Assembly: GCA_037044905.1 (NCBI GenBank)
Contig: JBAOKB010000023.1
Span: forward strand, 37,646 to 101,645
DNA: 64,000 nucleotides
From: Hortaea werneckii
Taxonomy: Eukaryota; Ascomycota; Dothideomycetes; Mycosphaerellales; Teratosphaeriaceae
Direction: 5' to 3'
The notes beneath the pieces are model-generated. The model saw only the letters and a list, made by a program, of their open reading frames with translations. It did no database searches and was not told the DNA's origin. Position numbers and translations under genes: made by a program. This document shows, in pieces, positions 19,971 through 31,082 of the stretch (the first letter of the stretch is position 1; each line of letters opens with the position of its first letter).

Positions 19971-21524
19971 ATGACATCGCTCGACCAGTACCGTCCACCA
20001 GGCCGCAGCAACCGATCAGGTCGCAATGCAGATAATGATGTATTCGAGGGTTTGCCCGTGAAGCAATGGGGTCTTCAGCCTGCGAGGATATCACTCGCTC
20101 CGCCTGTATCAGAATCCGCGGACGGCAAGGAAGACAAATGGGGAGAGCCCCCGATGCCACGTGATTCGAGTTTATTGCAACCGTGGACCCAGCAACTGCT
20201 ACGTCTGGCAAGGAGTGGCAAAGTGGGGACTAGTAAACGCAAAGTCTCTTCAGATGCTTTTGAGATAGACGAAGAGCGCGCGGAGGCGGAGGAGGCGGCG
20301 GCAGAAGAAGCGAAGCCTGCGCTTGAGGACCGCGGGTATGTGGCAAAGAAATGGAAGCCTGTTCCAGAAAGCATGCTCGAGCCGGAAAGCAAGCACTTTG
20401 AATTTCTGGCGAAAAGAAGAAAAGGCTTACCTTCGATGTACGGGCCCGAAATGAGCGCAGCCCCTGTTGTACCAATGAGGAAGACGAAAGTACGCCGTAC
20501 TACGATCTCAGTGGAAGGGGGAGAGCAGGTGACTGTGGTTTACGAAGTCATGGTACCCGAAGGTCAGGCGGTCGAGGGCGAGGTTACAGATCCGACGGAG
20601 CTTGTTGAGCTTCAAGCTATCTCAGCTGTACCTGGCGCAGTTGTTGAAGGTCTAGGCATCGCCAACGACGAGGGTGTCATTGTCGCCGAGCACCTCAAGC
20701 CCTCCGTGCAAGCGCCTCGACGGAACAGGCCGCCACCCAAGAAGAAAGGAGGACCCGGACGAGGGAAGAAACGAGTGACTTTCACCAATCCAGACGGTTC
20801 CACATACACAGCTATTGTACCGAACGCGACAAAGATTGTGCCTCAACCAGGACAGACTGTGAAACACGTCGCCAAAGGTGAGGAAGCTTTGGCAGATGTT
20901 GCAAAGGCGCAGGCAGAAGCTGGTGGCGATGGGCAACCTGAGCAAATTGAAGGGCAGCAGCAAGTTGGTGAAGGAGAGGGCGAAGGCGAAGAAGAAGGTA
21001 GCGACGAGGGTGAAGAGGGCGAGGACGATGATGATGACAGAGAGGATGGGGAATTGAGCGATGAAGATGCGCCTACAGCGGGTGCGACTCCCGCACGACC
21101 TGCTTCTGCAGCACCCAGCACTGCGAAGGAGGCCGTGCAAGAGAAGCACGAAGAAGAGGACTCCACAGCGGCCAAGGCGAAAGAGACCACGGAACCTATC
21201 GAAGCTGCGGTTGCTCCTGGGAAAGAAGCACCTCCGCCACCACCGCCGAGAGACGCGAGCAGCTCGCCAGAGCTACCGTTGGCGCAGACTTCGCATAGCC
21301 GGCAGAATTCGCTGCCCGAAAAGCCCTCGGCTCCAGCTGAGCCGGAAGCCGCAGCGGCCGCAGCGGATGGTGCCCAAAATGATACAGAGATGGGTGAGGC
21401 AGGACCAGACGACAAAGCTGAGACTGAGGAAGTCAAGGATCCGGAGACTCACCAGGAGACGAATGGTGGGGCTGAGGGTGAGGAAGATCTACTTGGGGAC
21501 TTGGAGAAGCATCTTGAAGGCTAG
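19971..21524 (+). CDS. Conserved acidic protein of unknown function
   Basis: A single exon encodes 517 residues. I do not recognise a named domain. The N-terminal 200 residues look conserved-type rather than random: FEGLPVKQWGLQPARISL (about 25-42), LLQPWTQQLLRLARSGK (about 67-83), GYVAKKWKPVPE, then FEFLAKRRKGLPSMYGPE. A strand-rich segment with TKVRRTTISVEG and VMVPEGQAVEGEV follows, then a basic patch (RRNRPPPKKKGGPGRGKKR, about 245-262). The second half is a long acidic and Ala/Pro-rich tail, with Glu/Asp runs at about 335-365, that is surely disordered. A nuclear, nucleic-acid-linked role is a guess from the basic patch beside the acidic tail. The frame is open without ATG back to 19921, where a 3' splice-like site lies, so an upstream exon is possible. 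Confidence 0.7.
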   Translation: MTSLDQYRPPGRSNRSGRNADNDVFEGLPVKQWGLQPARISLAPPVSESADGKEDKWGEPPMPRDSSLLQPWTQQLLRLARSGKVGTSKRKVSSDAFEIDEERAEAEEAAAEEAKPALEDRGYVAKKWKPVPESMLEPESKHFEFLAKRRKGLPSMYGPEMSAAPVVPMRKTKVRRTTISVEGGEQVTVVYEVMVPEGQAVEGEVTDPTELVELQAISAVPGAVVEGLGIANDEGVIVAEHLKPSVQAPRRNRPPPKKKGGPGRGKKRVTFTNPDGSTYTAIVPNATKIVPQPGQTVKHVAKGEEALADVAKAQAEAGGDGQPEQIEGQQQVGEGEGEGEEEGSDEGEEGEDDDDDREDGELSDEDAPTAGATPARPASAAPSTAKEAVQEKHEEEDSTAAKAKETTEPIEAAVAPGKEAPPPPPPRDASSSPELPLAQTSHSRQNSLPEKPSAPAEPEAAAAAADGAQNDTEMGEAGPDDKAETEEVKDPETHQETNGGAEGEEDLLGDLEKHLEG

Positions 21525-22128
21525 GCACATTTCAAGACCTTTGAGGACAGTATGAGCACACATCCTAGCAAATTTCTGGAAAACAATCCGCCATCCTGCA
21601 TATCCGAAAGCGAGGATCGGGAAACGGCGTGCGTGAGCAGCTTGAATCAATTGCAAATGGTCAAGCATAGAAGACCATCGGGCAGCCTATGACCAAACAG
21701 CCTATGTACCGGCAAGCATCGTCAGCTTACAAGCTGCGGAGCTATCGAAAGGCAAGCTTGGCACATGTCTTGGGTACGGTGGGCTGACACGAGGAGTAGG
21801 CAGAAAAAGCTGTGCGGGCATTTGGCGCTGATGGTTAGGTCTATTTTGTATTGATAAGATATCCAAAGCCCTTTGAATAATAATGTACAAATTGCACAAA
21901 AAGAAATGAACGCCGTCGTGCTATGCGTTCCAATTATCGCATCTCAAGATCAGACAAGAAGACATACGAGAACGTTGTGGTTGGATATTCACACATGAGA
22001 CATTAGCCGTTAACACCATCCGCCTGCTCCGGCCATGCATACCCATCGAATCATTTGCCCGCCCTAGATTTGTAGAAGCATAGAAGAAAAAAGGTGTTGT
22101 AGTCTGTCCTTTATGAGACGAAAAGCAT
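21525..22128. other. Intergenic region between convergent genes
   Basis: This is 3' sequence of the acidic-protein gene and of the MFS gene. The segment GCCTATG occurs twice at 21684-21706. No gene is recognised. Confidence 0.5.
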
Positions 22129-24145
22129 TTAACCTCCTGCGGCGAACTTGCTCTTCTTCCGTAAGCTTTCGCCATACCACCAGAGAATCAGTGGGGCTGG
22201 AAAGCCAACGGCGATACCGAGGAAGCCAAGCACGGAATTGCCCCAGCCTGAGAGAATTGTCAGCATCTGGTGTAGAAACAAGAGCGAATGAAGTGGGGTG
22301 CTTACCATATCCAAGCGCTCTGTACATATAGGGAGCAAATAGTGGGAAAGCGAAACCGCCCAATGAACGTAATACAGTCGTAGCTGCAATGGCAGAGGCA
22401 GCAAATCGTGTGTAAGAGTCCACGATATACGTCTGACAGTTCTGGAAGACTAGCTGGTTGCCAGCAGCAAAGATGGCGGTGCCAATGTTTGGTACGATCC
22501 AGTGGGTGTGGTATTGAGCGCTCCAGCCGTAGAGGAAGAGGCCTATGGGGACCATAATGGCGCCTGGAAACATAAGCGGGACACGGAACTCACTGCGTCC
22601 CACGCCGCCGTTCTTGGCCTTGAGCTTTTTGTAGATCCTGTCTGCTGTCTTTGCAGCGATTTGCGTGCCAATGTAGAAGCCCAGACCGAGTGAGATGTAG
22701 TTCAGACCGGCAATGCCAGAGGGCTCGCCGTATCCTGGCGCCGGGCATCGACTGCCCGCCTCGAGAGGATTGGGGCACTCCCATAGTTGTGGGAAGGAGG
22801 CCAGGACCAGATACAGGACGCCGTAGACGTATCCAATGTACAGAGCTAGAACCTGCACGATGGGTTGTGTGGAGATGAGCACGAAAGGCCGCTCAAGCGC
22901 TGTCCTCAGATGGGTGGAGAACTTGCGAGAAGGGTTTTCGAATTCGGTGTGTAGTTCGGTGTTGCCAGTGATCTTGATGAGCTGCTTCTTCTTGCGCTTG
23001 AGGATCTCCGCGGCATATGTCTCATGTAGGAAAAAGAAGCCTGCGCATTGGATGGCGATGGCCGCAATACAGGTCGAGTAAAAGACCCATCTCCAGTCGC
23101 TGTACTGCGCGATAAAGCCACCTGCAATGGGACCGATGGCTGGACCGAGCAGGGGCATGAGTGAGTACAGCGCCATGGCCTTTCCACGCTCCTGCGGAAG
23201 CCAGAGATCTCCTAGTACACCTCCGCCGATACCCATAGGCGCACTACCTCCGAGACCGGACAAGAAACGGAAAGCAATCATTTCGCCGATGTTTTGCGAA
23301 AAGCCACATCCCAGGTTGAAGCAGAAGTAGAAGAAGTTGCTGCCCTGAAGAATCCATCGTCGTCCGAACAGTTCTGAGAGCGGTCCAAGGAACAGTGGCC
23401 CAACTGCAAAAGCGAGAATGAAGGTTGATAGGGCCAGTTGGACTTCCAGATCGCTTTTGACATTGAGTTCTTCTGACAGCTGCTGGAGTGCCGGTGCAAT
23501 CATGGAACTTGAAACAGGCGAAATAAAAGTAAAGAGTGATACTGTAAGGGTTGCCATCCATTTCTTCTTCTTCGGCCAGTTCTTCGGGTTGTCTGGATCG
23601 TCCGGACCATCCCAGGTCACCAAATTAAAATCCTTCTCTCCCTTCTTCGAACGTGTAGACGGCCCTCGCTTCATGGAGCCATCGCGAATGATTTGTATCT
23701 GGCCAAAGTCCTGGCCGTCGCCATTTTGAGGCAGTGGCCACTGTCCACCACCGTTTTCTTCCAACCATTCCTCTTCTTCCTCTGCCCATGCTTCCTCTTC
23801 GGCTTGATAGTCGTGCACAGCTCCAGCGTAGTAATCAAGATCGGAAACAATCAAATGCAAATCGACAATACTCTCTCTGGGTATACTTCTGACGGAACGC
23901 ATCGAATTTTGGTTTTTTTTGAACGCCTGTCCCTCGTGGAACCATTGCGGCGCAGGTTGGTTTCGCGTGCGAATCGGTTCAAAGCCATCGTCTATCCATG
24001 GAAATTCTGCGACTGATTCGGATCGTAATCGTGCTGCTTCTACTTCCTCTATGGGCAGATGGGGGACGCTATCGTCGGTAAGAGCGCTAAAAGAAGTGTT
24101 CCATGACTTCACCGTTCCCACGGTACTCCTAGGAGTATAAGCCAT
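22129..24145 (-). CDS. MFS multidrug / polyamine-type transporter (DHA1 family)
   Basis: Minus-strand exons 24145..22306 and 22247..22129 (58-base intron) encode 652 residues. An N-terminal cytosolic region of about 190 residues is unusually long and contains an acidic block (EEEEEW near 130). The family signature VTWDGPDDPDNPKNWP follows directly before the first membrane helix. Motif A-like LGPLSELFGRR lies after helix 2, and motif C-like GPAIGPIAGGFI in helix 5 marks the drug:proton antiporter DHA1 group (relatives of Tpo1, Flu1 and Qdr). Twelve helices are visible, the last in the second exon. The C-terminus is short and basic. Substrates cannot be read from sequence; drugs, polyamines or weak acids are typical. 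The gene stands at the edge of the gene-poor island. Confidence 0.9.
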
Positions 24146-25663
24146 GGCGATAGGGTGGCAAAACGGCGTAACAAAGCCAGACGGGAGACAGAGACACAGA
24201 AACAACCAGCGCGCGCGAGAAGTAGTATGTAGTAGTGCCGCAGCGTCGAGGTATCTTCCTACGGTATATGACGGGACTCGGAATCGTGGTTGCCGGCAGG
24301 CAGGGCTAATCTCAGCCTGCCCGACCTTGCGCACGCGATCGCTGGGCGTGCCGCAGATAGGAGTGGTGAGCTTACCCAAACCGTCTCAATCTCCCGAAAA
24401 ACACGAAGCTTGGTTGAAGCACTGGCCATTTGCGCGCAGGGCTAAGCACGCTTCTGGTTACACCACTGCTATTCATGGCAATAAGCTACAGCATGGACGC
24501 CCTTGACGTCGTCTGACTGGCTCGTCACTGTCGTCTGTCCCAAAAAACCGTATCAGCAACGGGGTTCACCTGGGGGGCCGATCTGCTCATCCAACCTGGG
24601 CGGACAATAAACATCCCAAGCCACACACCCCAGGGCTGACTGAGATGGCGATGCAAAAGGATTTCTGACGGCTGCGGATAAGCATGGTTTATTGGGTTTG
24701 CACACGAGGGCGTGCTTCGTTTCTGGATGCGAACCTTGCGTCTGAATAATGAAGTCTCGCATGGCCAAGAGAGTACGAATTACCCTGACTTGAAGCAAAA
24801 GCGGGGGGCGGTGATGCGTTTGATCGCCAGCCCATAGCAACGGTGAGGCAGGGGGTAAGGGATGCATAGACAGCATGGCCACCGTTGCAGCGTTATTACT
24901 GGCATAGCACTGGTCTTGCTCGATTTTCTATGCAGGATATTCCTCACAAGATGCTTCATGTATGGAGAATTTAAAATGGGTTGCTCTCCTATACATGGAC
25001 TGCAGCAAATTCATCAATTTCTTTGCCTGATTATTGCCCATCTGATTCGCCATTGATGACGAGTTTTGGTCTTTGGAATTGTTATTTTTGAATGTATCCT
25101 CTCAGAGGGTCTAAATGAATAGTAAAAATCTCCGACAACCAATTTGAAATTCGTGTCTTCCCATCCCCTTCACTTGTCATGGCAGCTTTGAGCTCGCACG
25201 ACTTTATGATATTCCGAGCGCATATCTGCTTGGTAGTACTAGGTATTTAACGTGAACAGGCCACGGATTGCTGTGATATTTTTGTATGTGCTTCAATCTT
25301 GTCCGATTTTTGACAAATAGCTTTGTTCGTTCGATTTCACTGAAGGCGAGAGGTCTGCTGCTGTAACTTGAACATTCTTCAACAGTTGCGGGTCAGAAGG
25401 CTTGCAACTCGTCATATTCGATTGAAATTGTGGTATCTTGTCTTCGATTCGCTTATTGCGCCAGTGCTGCCCAGTTATGAGGCAGGGCCAGAAGTCAGTC
25501 ATTGTTCAAATTCCAGCAAAGAAACCCCAATCTCTCACCACCCACCTTCTCCACCCCATTCCTCCCTCACGCCTGGCAACAAAAATCTAAAAATTTGCAA
25601 GCACGTTCGTATGGACGTGTCCTTGCCCGGTGCAAAAAAAGGACTCGATGAGAGCAAAAGATT
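24146..25663. other. Gene-poor island, first part
   Basis: No protein-coding gene is supported. After about 24880 the sequence becomes AT-rich with T-runs. Open frames are under 120 codons and have no family resemblance. Confidence 0.5.
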
Positions 25664-25750
25664 GGGTCGAACCGGGGATCGAACTCGGGACCTCTCGCAA
25701 TTCAACTTAGGTATACCCTAAGCGAGAATCATACCACTGCACTTTTATTA
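25664..25750 (-). pseudogene. Degenerate tRNA-Pro(AGG) with intron
   Basis: On the minus strand the order is a D-loop like AGTGGTATGAT, an anticodon stem CTCGC/GCGAG, a loop with anticodon AGG (25719..25717), and a T-arm with TTCGATC. This is the arrangement of fungal tRNA-Pro. About 17 bases between position 37 and the closing stem look like a tRNA intron. The 3' acceptor half reads TTCGACC with discriminator C. The 5' acceptor half should be GGTCGAA, but the seven bases there do not pair. The T-stem also has an A-C mismatch. The 3' two-thirds are therefore tRNA-like and the 5' end is lost or mutated, so I call a relic and not a working gene. Confidence 0.6.
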
Positions 25751-28572
25751 GTGATTGATCCAAGGTAAACAGGTGTATGAGTCAGCCGTACCTAGACCAT
25801 TCGACCCGTGATGTGAGCTTCTGTTGTCAGAAGCTGACCGGGTTTCCAATCATCCTGAACGGTGATTGGTGAGTGGCCGGCAAGAAAAATTTGTATATAG
25901 CAAGCAACAATTAATCCAAGCCGAATGAAGCCTCGCGGCAACGTCTAGGACGTACTGTTGTAGCTAGTCTTGCCATTGGAGGTGATTTCCAGGTGATATC
26001 GGCGAGTATTGGTCGAAGGGTGGCGAGTCCAGTTCTCGAATTTCCCATGTGAGCCGCCATCCATTCTTTGATGCCTAGGAGCTCTATTAAATTAGGGCAA
26101 TGCTCCCAACAGCAGCGGTTAGGTCTTCAAGGTTGTCCATTGCTGCTAATGGTGTTGACTCGACCGATATTGAGGGATAGGTGTGTCTTTTCCCGGTCGT
26201 GAACTGTTTTGCCGCTTTGACATCGACTCCCTTGCGAATGCAGCGTTGTTAAGCGTCGTCCATCGAACCATGGCATGCAGTGCCCTTGTTATGGAGGGAG
26301 GATATGGAGCCATGCCTTACTGATGCTTCAATGGCCAGGAGAGGACGAAGGTGATTTCTGTTGTCGAGTCTGGATGCTTCGGACTGGGATTCCATTTACT
26401 CTCATCCGCTGTCAGTGCTGCTTGTGGTGCATAGCAACCGTCTCGTCGAGGTTATCGTCTCTTCATGGGTGGGAGACTCCACGTTGCAAGCTCGACGAGG
26501 TCGGATGGCTCAGCGCCAGCCCTGGTTGTAAATTGAAGCCATAGGAGCTGGGTGTGACAGCCAGCTTGCCTGAGTGGGGGTAGCTCTGACTGTAGACGAA
26601 CTGGGTCACGATTATCAGAATAGGTTCATTCATGTTGTACGGTATTGACATGCGTTGGTCAGCAGTTTCGTGGACGATCTCAACGCGATCCAGCGAGGTA
26701 TTTCTATAAGAGTATTGGTACATTCGGCCGACGTGCTGCTACTGCATGCCTGAATATAAGTTTCGTTTGCATTCGATATCATGTCTTACTTGGACTTGCT
26801 CCGTATTTGATTCTGCTAGAATGGCGAGGTTGCTCTACGATGGGACACTCTACTTGCCTTGCTCCAGTCGCTGCAATTTATTATGGGGTTTTTTCTGGAT
26901 CTTCTCGATGTCGCAGGGTCAGGCGAGGGTAGCATCCATCGAGTCGGCGGCAAATATCTAGCCACAGGGCCTTTCGTCTTCTTGTCGGTGACTTATTCCC
27001 GAATGCAATCAAGACCATGATAGCTGCGACGTCTCCACTGGTGTTTGAAGCACTGCAATGCCTTTTGTTGCGTTGCCATAGCGAAACGATGAGCTGACTA
27101 GCTCCCAGTGCTGTCTTACTAGTGATCAGGGCTGTGTATTGGGGTCGAGAGGCAAGTGTCAAGAAATATCGACAATGTTGAAATCTCAAAGACATGCATG
27201 CTTCGTATTCGGACAGTGGGGTATCATCAGGACGCTGTATGATGTGGGAGTTGCAGTCAGGTCTAAGTTCAGTGTGGTTAAGAAAGGTGAGGTCAATGAC
27301 CATGCCGGTGGATGTGGAAGTCGCGACTGGCTTTGAGGATTCGATCGGCAGGTACGCTGAGCCAATTCAGACTTCAGCTTGCCACAGTAAGGCAATATTG
27401 GCGGACAAATTACACACCAACATTGTCTTGGCTGGATACACACTTCTATGCTGTGGTCAGATGTTAGTCTGCGATCTTGTCAATGGAAGGCGACGATGGG
27501 CATGTAATTTTGGTCATCATCAATCTTAGCCTTCGTTAAGCCTGGGAAGACGACGTATGTGTGCCCTGTGACGAACGAGGACGAAGCAACAGAAAGCACC
27601 CATTGAAGCAATTTAAACAGGAAGCGCTGTCATTACGTACTGGGTTTATAGGACGCCCGACGTCTCTGGTGGGTTGCCGCCGCAGGAAGTTCACTTTTGC
27701 AATCATAGAGACAAGGAAAGCTCCCTTGTCTTAAAGCCCCAACGACATCCGATGCAGACGTCTTTGCTCACTCCAACGACCAAGGCATATTCGTCGTCAG
27801 TCAAGCCGGCCACAGTCAGAAGTCCAATAGTCAAACTGGGGTTTATCTGCATCGCGAATTCCATTGTCGTAATGCACTGCTAATGAGATGGCTGGATAAC
27901 GGTGGAGCGACAGTCCATAACCATAAGCGAAACAAGCAAGACCTTGAGCAGCACCGAAGAACGGATATCAACTGCCTACATATGAATTAGATGCAGAATG
28001 GACGACATCGCCTGCATGCCGTGCCTCCCAGCAACAGTTGGAATGTTGTTCTTAGGGTTGGCCAGGGTTGCGCCCCGAATGAATTATGGTTTAATTTACT
28101 CCACAATTAATGATCTGGCCATGCCTAGCCTCCATTTCGCTGGCGCATACATGGGGTTCCAATGGCAAGTACTGCGTGTGCGAATACGATACCCCAAAGG
28201 ATTACGAAGGTGGCTTATATCAATACCTCTCACCATGCAAAACGTGTGCGAAACCCTCACCAGGACCCATATAAGTTCAATCCCGGTGCAAAGATATTAG
28301 GCTCCTCATACCGCTTAAAGTAGTAGGTTACGTATAGGTATTACATACGAAAGACATTAGATCCTGTGCCACTCCATATCAAAGCGCCTGCCCTCCCGCC
28401 ATCCTGGCATTGCATCCTGGGGTAGTCGTAAAAAAGCACGTGTGAACATCAAAGGCATTACGAGATCCCTCCATCTCAGCCCTAAACAACTGCGTCATTT
28501 CCTTTTCGCCAGCCGCATCGAGACACGTGCGGCAATTAATCGCGATTAAGCTACGACGCGATGACGAACCGC
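25751..28572. other. Gene-poor island, second part, with a possible decayed coding region
   Basis: About 2.8 kb has no intact gene. Between 26300 and 27620 the minus strand reads as protein-like pieces broken by stops and frame changes, the longest open piece being 26881..27303 (140 codons). I could not match it to a family, and the decay reading is inference. The stretch 27900-28380 is AT-rich and featureless. Confidence 0.35.
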
Positions 28573-29399
28573 TTAGTCGTACTCGTCCTTGACTCTCCTC
28601 TGGCTCTCGCTGTCCACGAAGCTGCCACGGCTGCGTGTGCTTCTCTTGCGGCTGAACAGACTGCGCTTCGGCTTGGAACCGGAGTCGTTCTTGCCGACAC
28701 GGCCACCGACGCAGAAGAAGACGCTGGCCAGGAAGTAGCAGACAAGGGTCGCCCAAGTGAAACCGTAGGCGTACGTGCCCAGCGAAGCGCTTTGGTTGTT
28801 GTTGCGGAAGGCGTTACGGCCCTGGACGGTCCATGCACTGTATGACATGTTAGCATGAGCCCCATGTTAAACCATGTGTAGATCGAGCAGACTTACGTCA
28901 TGAGCGCAGCAGCCAAAGCCTGGAAGAAGCATGCGATAAGCACGGTGAAGCCGGAAAGATAGGAACCCAGGCGGGTGCACAGCGCAAGCATGCCCAAGAA
29001 GAAGGTGACCACTGCAAAGAAGAGCGCAATGATGTAGAAGACCCAGGCGAATCGGCTGAGGTAGTAGAAGTGGTTCTCGCTTCCGAACCTGTCTGGCAAG
29101 CCAGAGCTCGTGCCGAAGTTGCCAACGGGGTTAAATGGCTGTGCGGCGCGCGTCGAAGTGCAGTCATTGTTGTTGCCGTTCTGGACACCGCAGATGGCGA
29201 GGTAGGTCCAGCGCGCGGGGTTGCGGAAGTTGTCATTAGGGTTGGATACGCCGCCAGTGTCGGCCTGGAGGAAGTAGATCTGCGAGATGCTCGATCCACC
29301 GACTTGGGCGCCCGAAAGGACGATGAAGAAGGTCATTACAATCCCTCCTGCGATGAGGAGGAGGGATACTAGACCAAGGATGGGGCGCGCGATGGGCAT
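28573..29399 (-). CDS. SUR7/PalI-family membrane protein
   Basis: Minus-strand exons 29399..28897 and 28837..28573 (59-base intron, donor GTAAGT, acceptor ATACAG) encode 255 residues. Four hydrophobic segments lie at about 8-30, 120-142, 150-170 and 187-210. The first is followed by a long extracellular loop with two cysteines (ICGVQ and DCTST) and a conserved WTYLAICG-type element, the claudin-like arrangement of Sur7/PalI proteins. SUR7 proteins mark eisosomes at the plasma membrane and affect cell-wall integrity; PalI/Rim9 relatives act in pH sensing. The C-terminus is basic and Ser/Arg-rich (KPKRSLFSRKRSTRSRGS), a likely phosphorylated cytosolic tail. The start at 29399 places the first helix right at the N-terminus. 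Confidence 0.85.
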
Positions 29400-30077
29400 G
29401 GTGGTCGGTCGGCTTCGCGGAACGCGGCACGCTGTGTTCTGATGTCTGTTTGTCGGAGGTGAGCGGATTATCGGCGTGGCAGGAAGACAGATGCACACGC
29501 AAGAAGGGAGAACACTCACAATTTGGCACTGCTAGGTACCCGCTAGGAAGTGGTTGTCGCACAGTCGCTGTAAACAAGAGAGGTCGAAAAAGTCAGCCAC
29601 AAGCCAATTTCCGGCGGTGCAGCGCGAGCAGGATATGAGGAGGAGCTCGGACTCTTAGAGGCGCGTTATAGCTCCCCTGGGTGGTGACGTGAAGGCGCAA
29701 ACTGACGTAGGCGAAGAAAGCCAATTCAGCTTCTGAGTCCAGTCCTCTCTCCCGAGGCCGCGCCAGCACAGCCAACAGGTCAGCCGGCTGCGAATCTTGG
29801 TTTTTCGTGGCTCCAAGGTTCTTCCCCTCCGCACGCCGGTGCACGCAGATCTTCTGACCAAGGTTGAGTGGATTTGTTACGTCCAGGGCGACAGAGATTC
29901 GGTACGTCATGATAAACACCGATGCTGTGCTGTGTATGTCGATCGACATGCCCACGGTTGCTGCCGCGACGATCACAAGCACCGACCGTGTGGTCTACCG
30001 TCTGCCGTAATGAGCACCCTCGGTGCCCTGTTCCGGTAAAGTGTCACTTTGTGCGTGTGAAACTGTAATAATCAACC
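29400..30077. other. Divergent promoter region
   Basis: This lies between the SUR7-like gene and the Rogdi/RAV2 gene. No RNA gene or repeat is recognised, and frames on both strands are short. Confidence 0.5.
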
Positions 30078-31082
30078 ATGTCTACACTGCTATGGCCGCC
30101 CATTGCGGCCCCAGATCTGGAGAAAGAAGAGGAAGTGAGTCTTGCGCGCGAGCTACGATGGCTACTGGACTCGCTGCAAGAAACACTTGCCTCGCTCAAG
30201 TCTGGCCTCGAAGAATGCGCCGAGCTTCTTGCGCCCAAAGAGCCCGGCTCAACCCTCGTTCTATCGTCACTGCGCTCTGAGAACCTCAAGGGCTTTATCA
30301 CCCGTGTTGGTACTCGCATAGTAAAAGGTGACATCCAGCTACGACTGCCGTCCCTTCCACCACCAAAGGGTGCGGCCAGCTACAAGCTCTCGATTTCTAC
30401 CTTACCCAGTGCACCCACAATCACGCTCCAGCAGCTCACCACTACGAGGACACTTATCAACGCCTGTCTGGACGTTGTAGACGCGACGAGATGGACGGGT
30501 GACCAGGGCAATGCTGACTTCATCTCCGGCCAGATGAAGTTACTGCATGAAAACATACAAGAGGCAAAGGGTGCGCTGAAAGGTTGGACAGATGATCAGA
30601 AAGCGTGGAACGAGGAACCGATAGATGCAAAGGCATTTCAACCGCCTCTACCAGGGAATGTCTCTTTCCATCTTTCCATTTCCGAAGCTGCTGTCTTGCT
30701 GAATGTAAGGACACTGGAAGCAGCATTCCCCAGTACGGGCACGAATACACCCCTCTCTTTTGTTGGCGCTTCAAGTGGCGGTGCGCCCAGCAGTAACGGA
30801 GCTGGGACCGCGCAGTCTTACACTGGCTTTTCCCTACGCGAACGCCTCGCATCTGCCCTTGGAGGGCAGAGACAAGCTTTCCATGATGAGGCACACGAGG
30901 TCTTCACGTATAGAGATCAAGAAGTGATGGTGAAGGACAAGGTCAGAGTCGAAAGTCAAGATCCGAGTCTCATGGCTGCAATGGCGAAGCTTGGTGCACT
31001 GGAAAGAAGCATTGCGCTGAGTCGCAGAGCACTCGGAGTTGTGATGGGAAGGCATGAAGAGGAGGACGAGGAAGAAGGGTGA
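30078..31082 (+). CDS. rav2: Rogdi / RAV2-like V-ATPase assembly factor
   Basis: A single exon encodes 334 residues. The N-terminus ELRWLLDSLQETLASLKSGLEECAELL (about 25-50) and the following TLVLSSLRSENLKGFITRVGTRIVKGDIQLRLP match the Rogdi leucine-zipper family. So do the later segments FISGQMKLLHENIQEAKGAL and NVSFHLSISEAAVLLNVRTLE. Yeast Rav2 is a subunit of the RAVE complex, which reassembles V1 and Vo of the vacuolar proton pump after glucose returns. Rogdi plays the same part with DMXL proteins in animals. The tail EEEDEEEG is acidic. A Gly/Ser loop (about 225-255) is specific to this sequence. Family confidence is good but rests on pattern recognition. Confidence 0.8.
   Translation: MSTLLWPPIAAPDLEKEEEVSLARELRWLLDSLQETLASLKSGLEECAELLAPKEPGSTLVLSSLRSENLKGFITRVGTRIVKGDIQLRLPSLPPPKGAASYKLSISTLPSAPTITLQQLTTTRTLINACLDVVDATRWTGDQGNADFISGQMKLLHENIQEAKGALKGWTDDQKAWNEEPIDAKAFQPPLPGNVSFHLSISEAAVLLNVRTLEAAFPSTGTNTPLSFVGASSGGAPSSNGAGTAQSYTGFSLRERLASALGGQRQAFHDEAHEVFTYRDQEVMVKDKVRVESQDPSLMAAMAKLGALERSIALSRRALGVVMGRHEEEDEEEG

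Noticed and set aside
20843..21436. A Ser-rich 197-codon antisense frame
   Set aside because: It mirrors the acidic tail of the sense gene, and Ser runs are what antisense Glu/Ala codons give.
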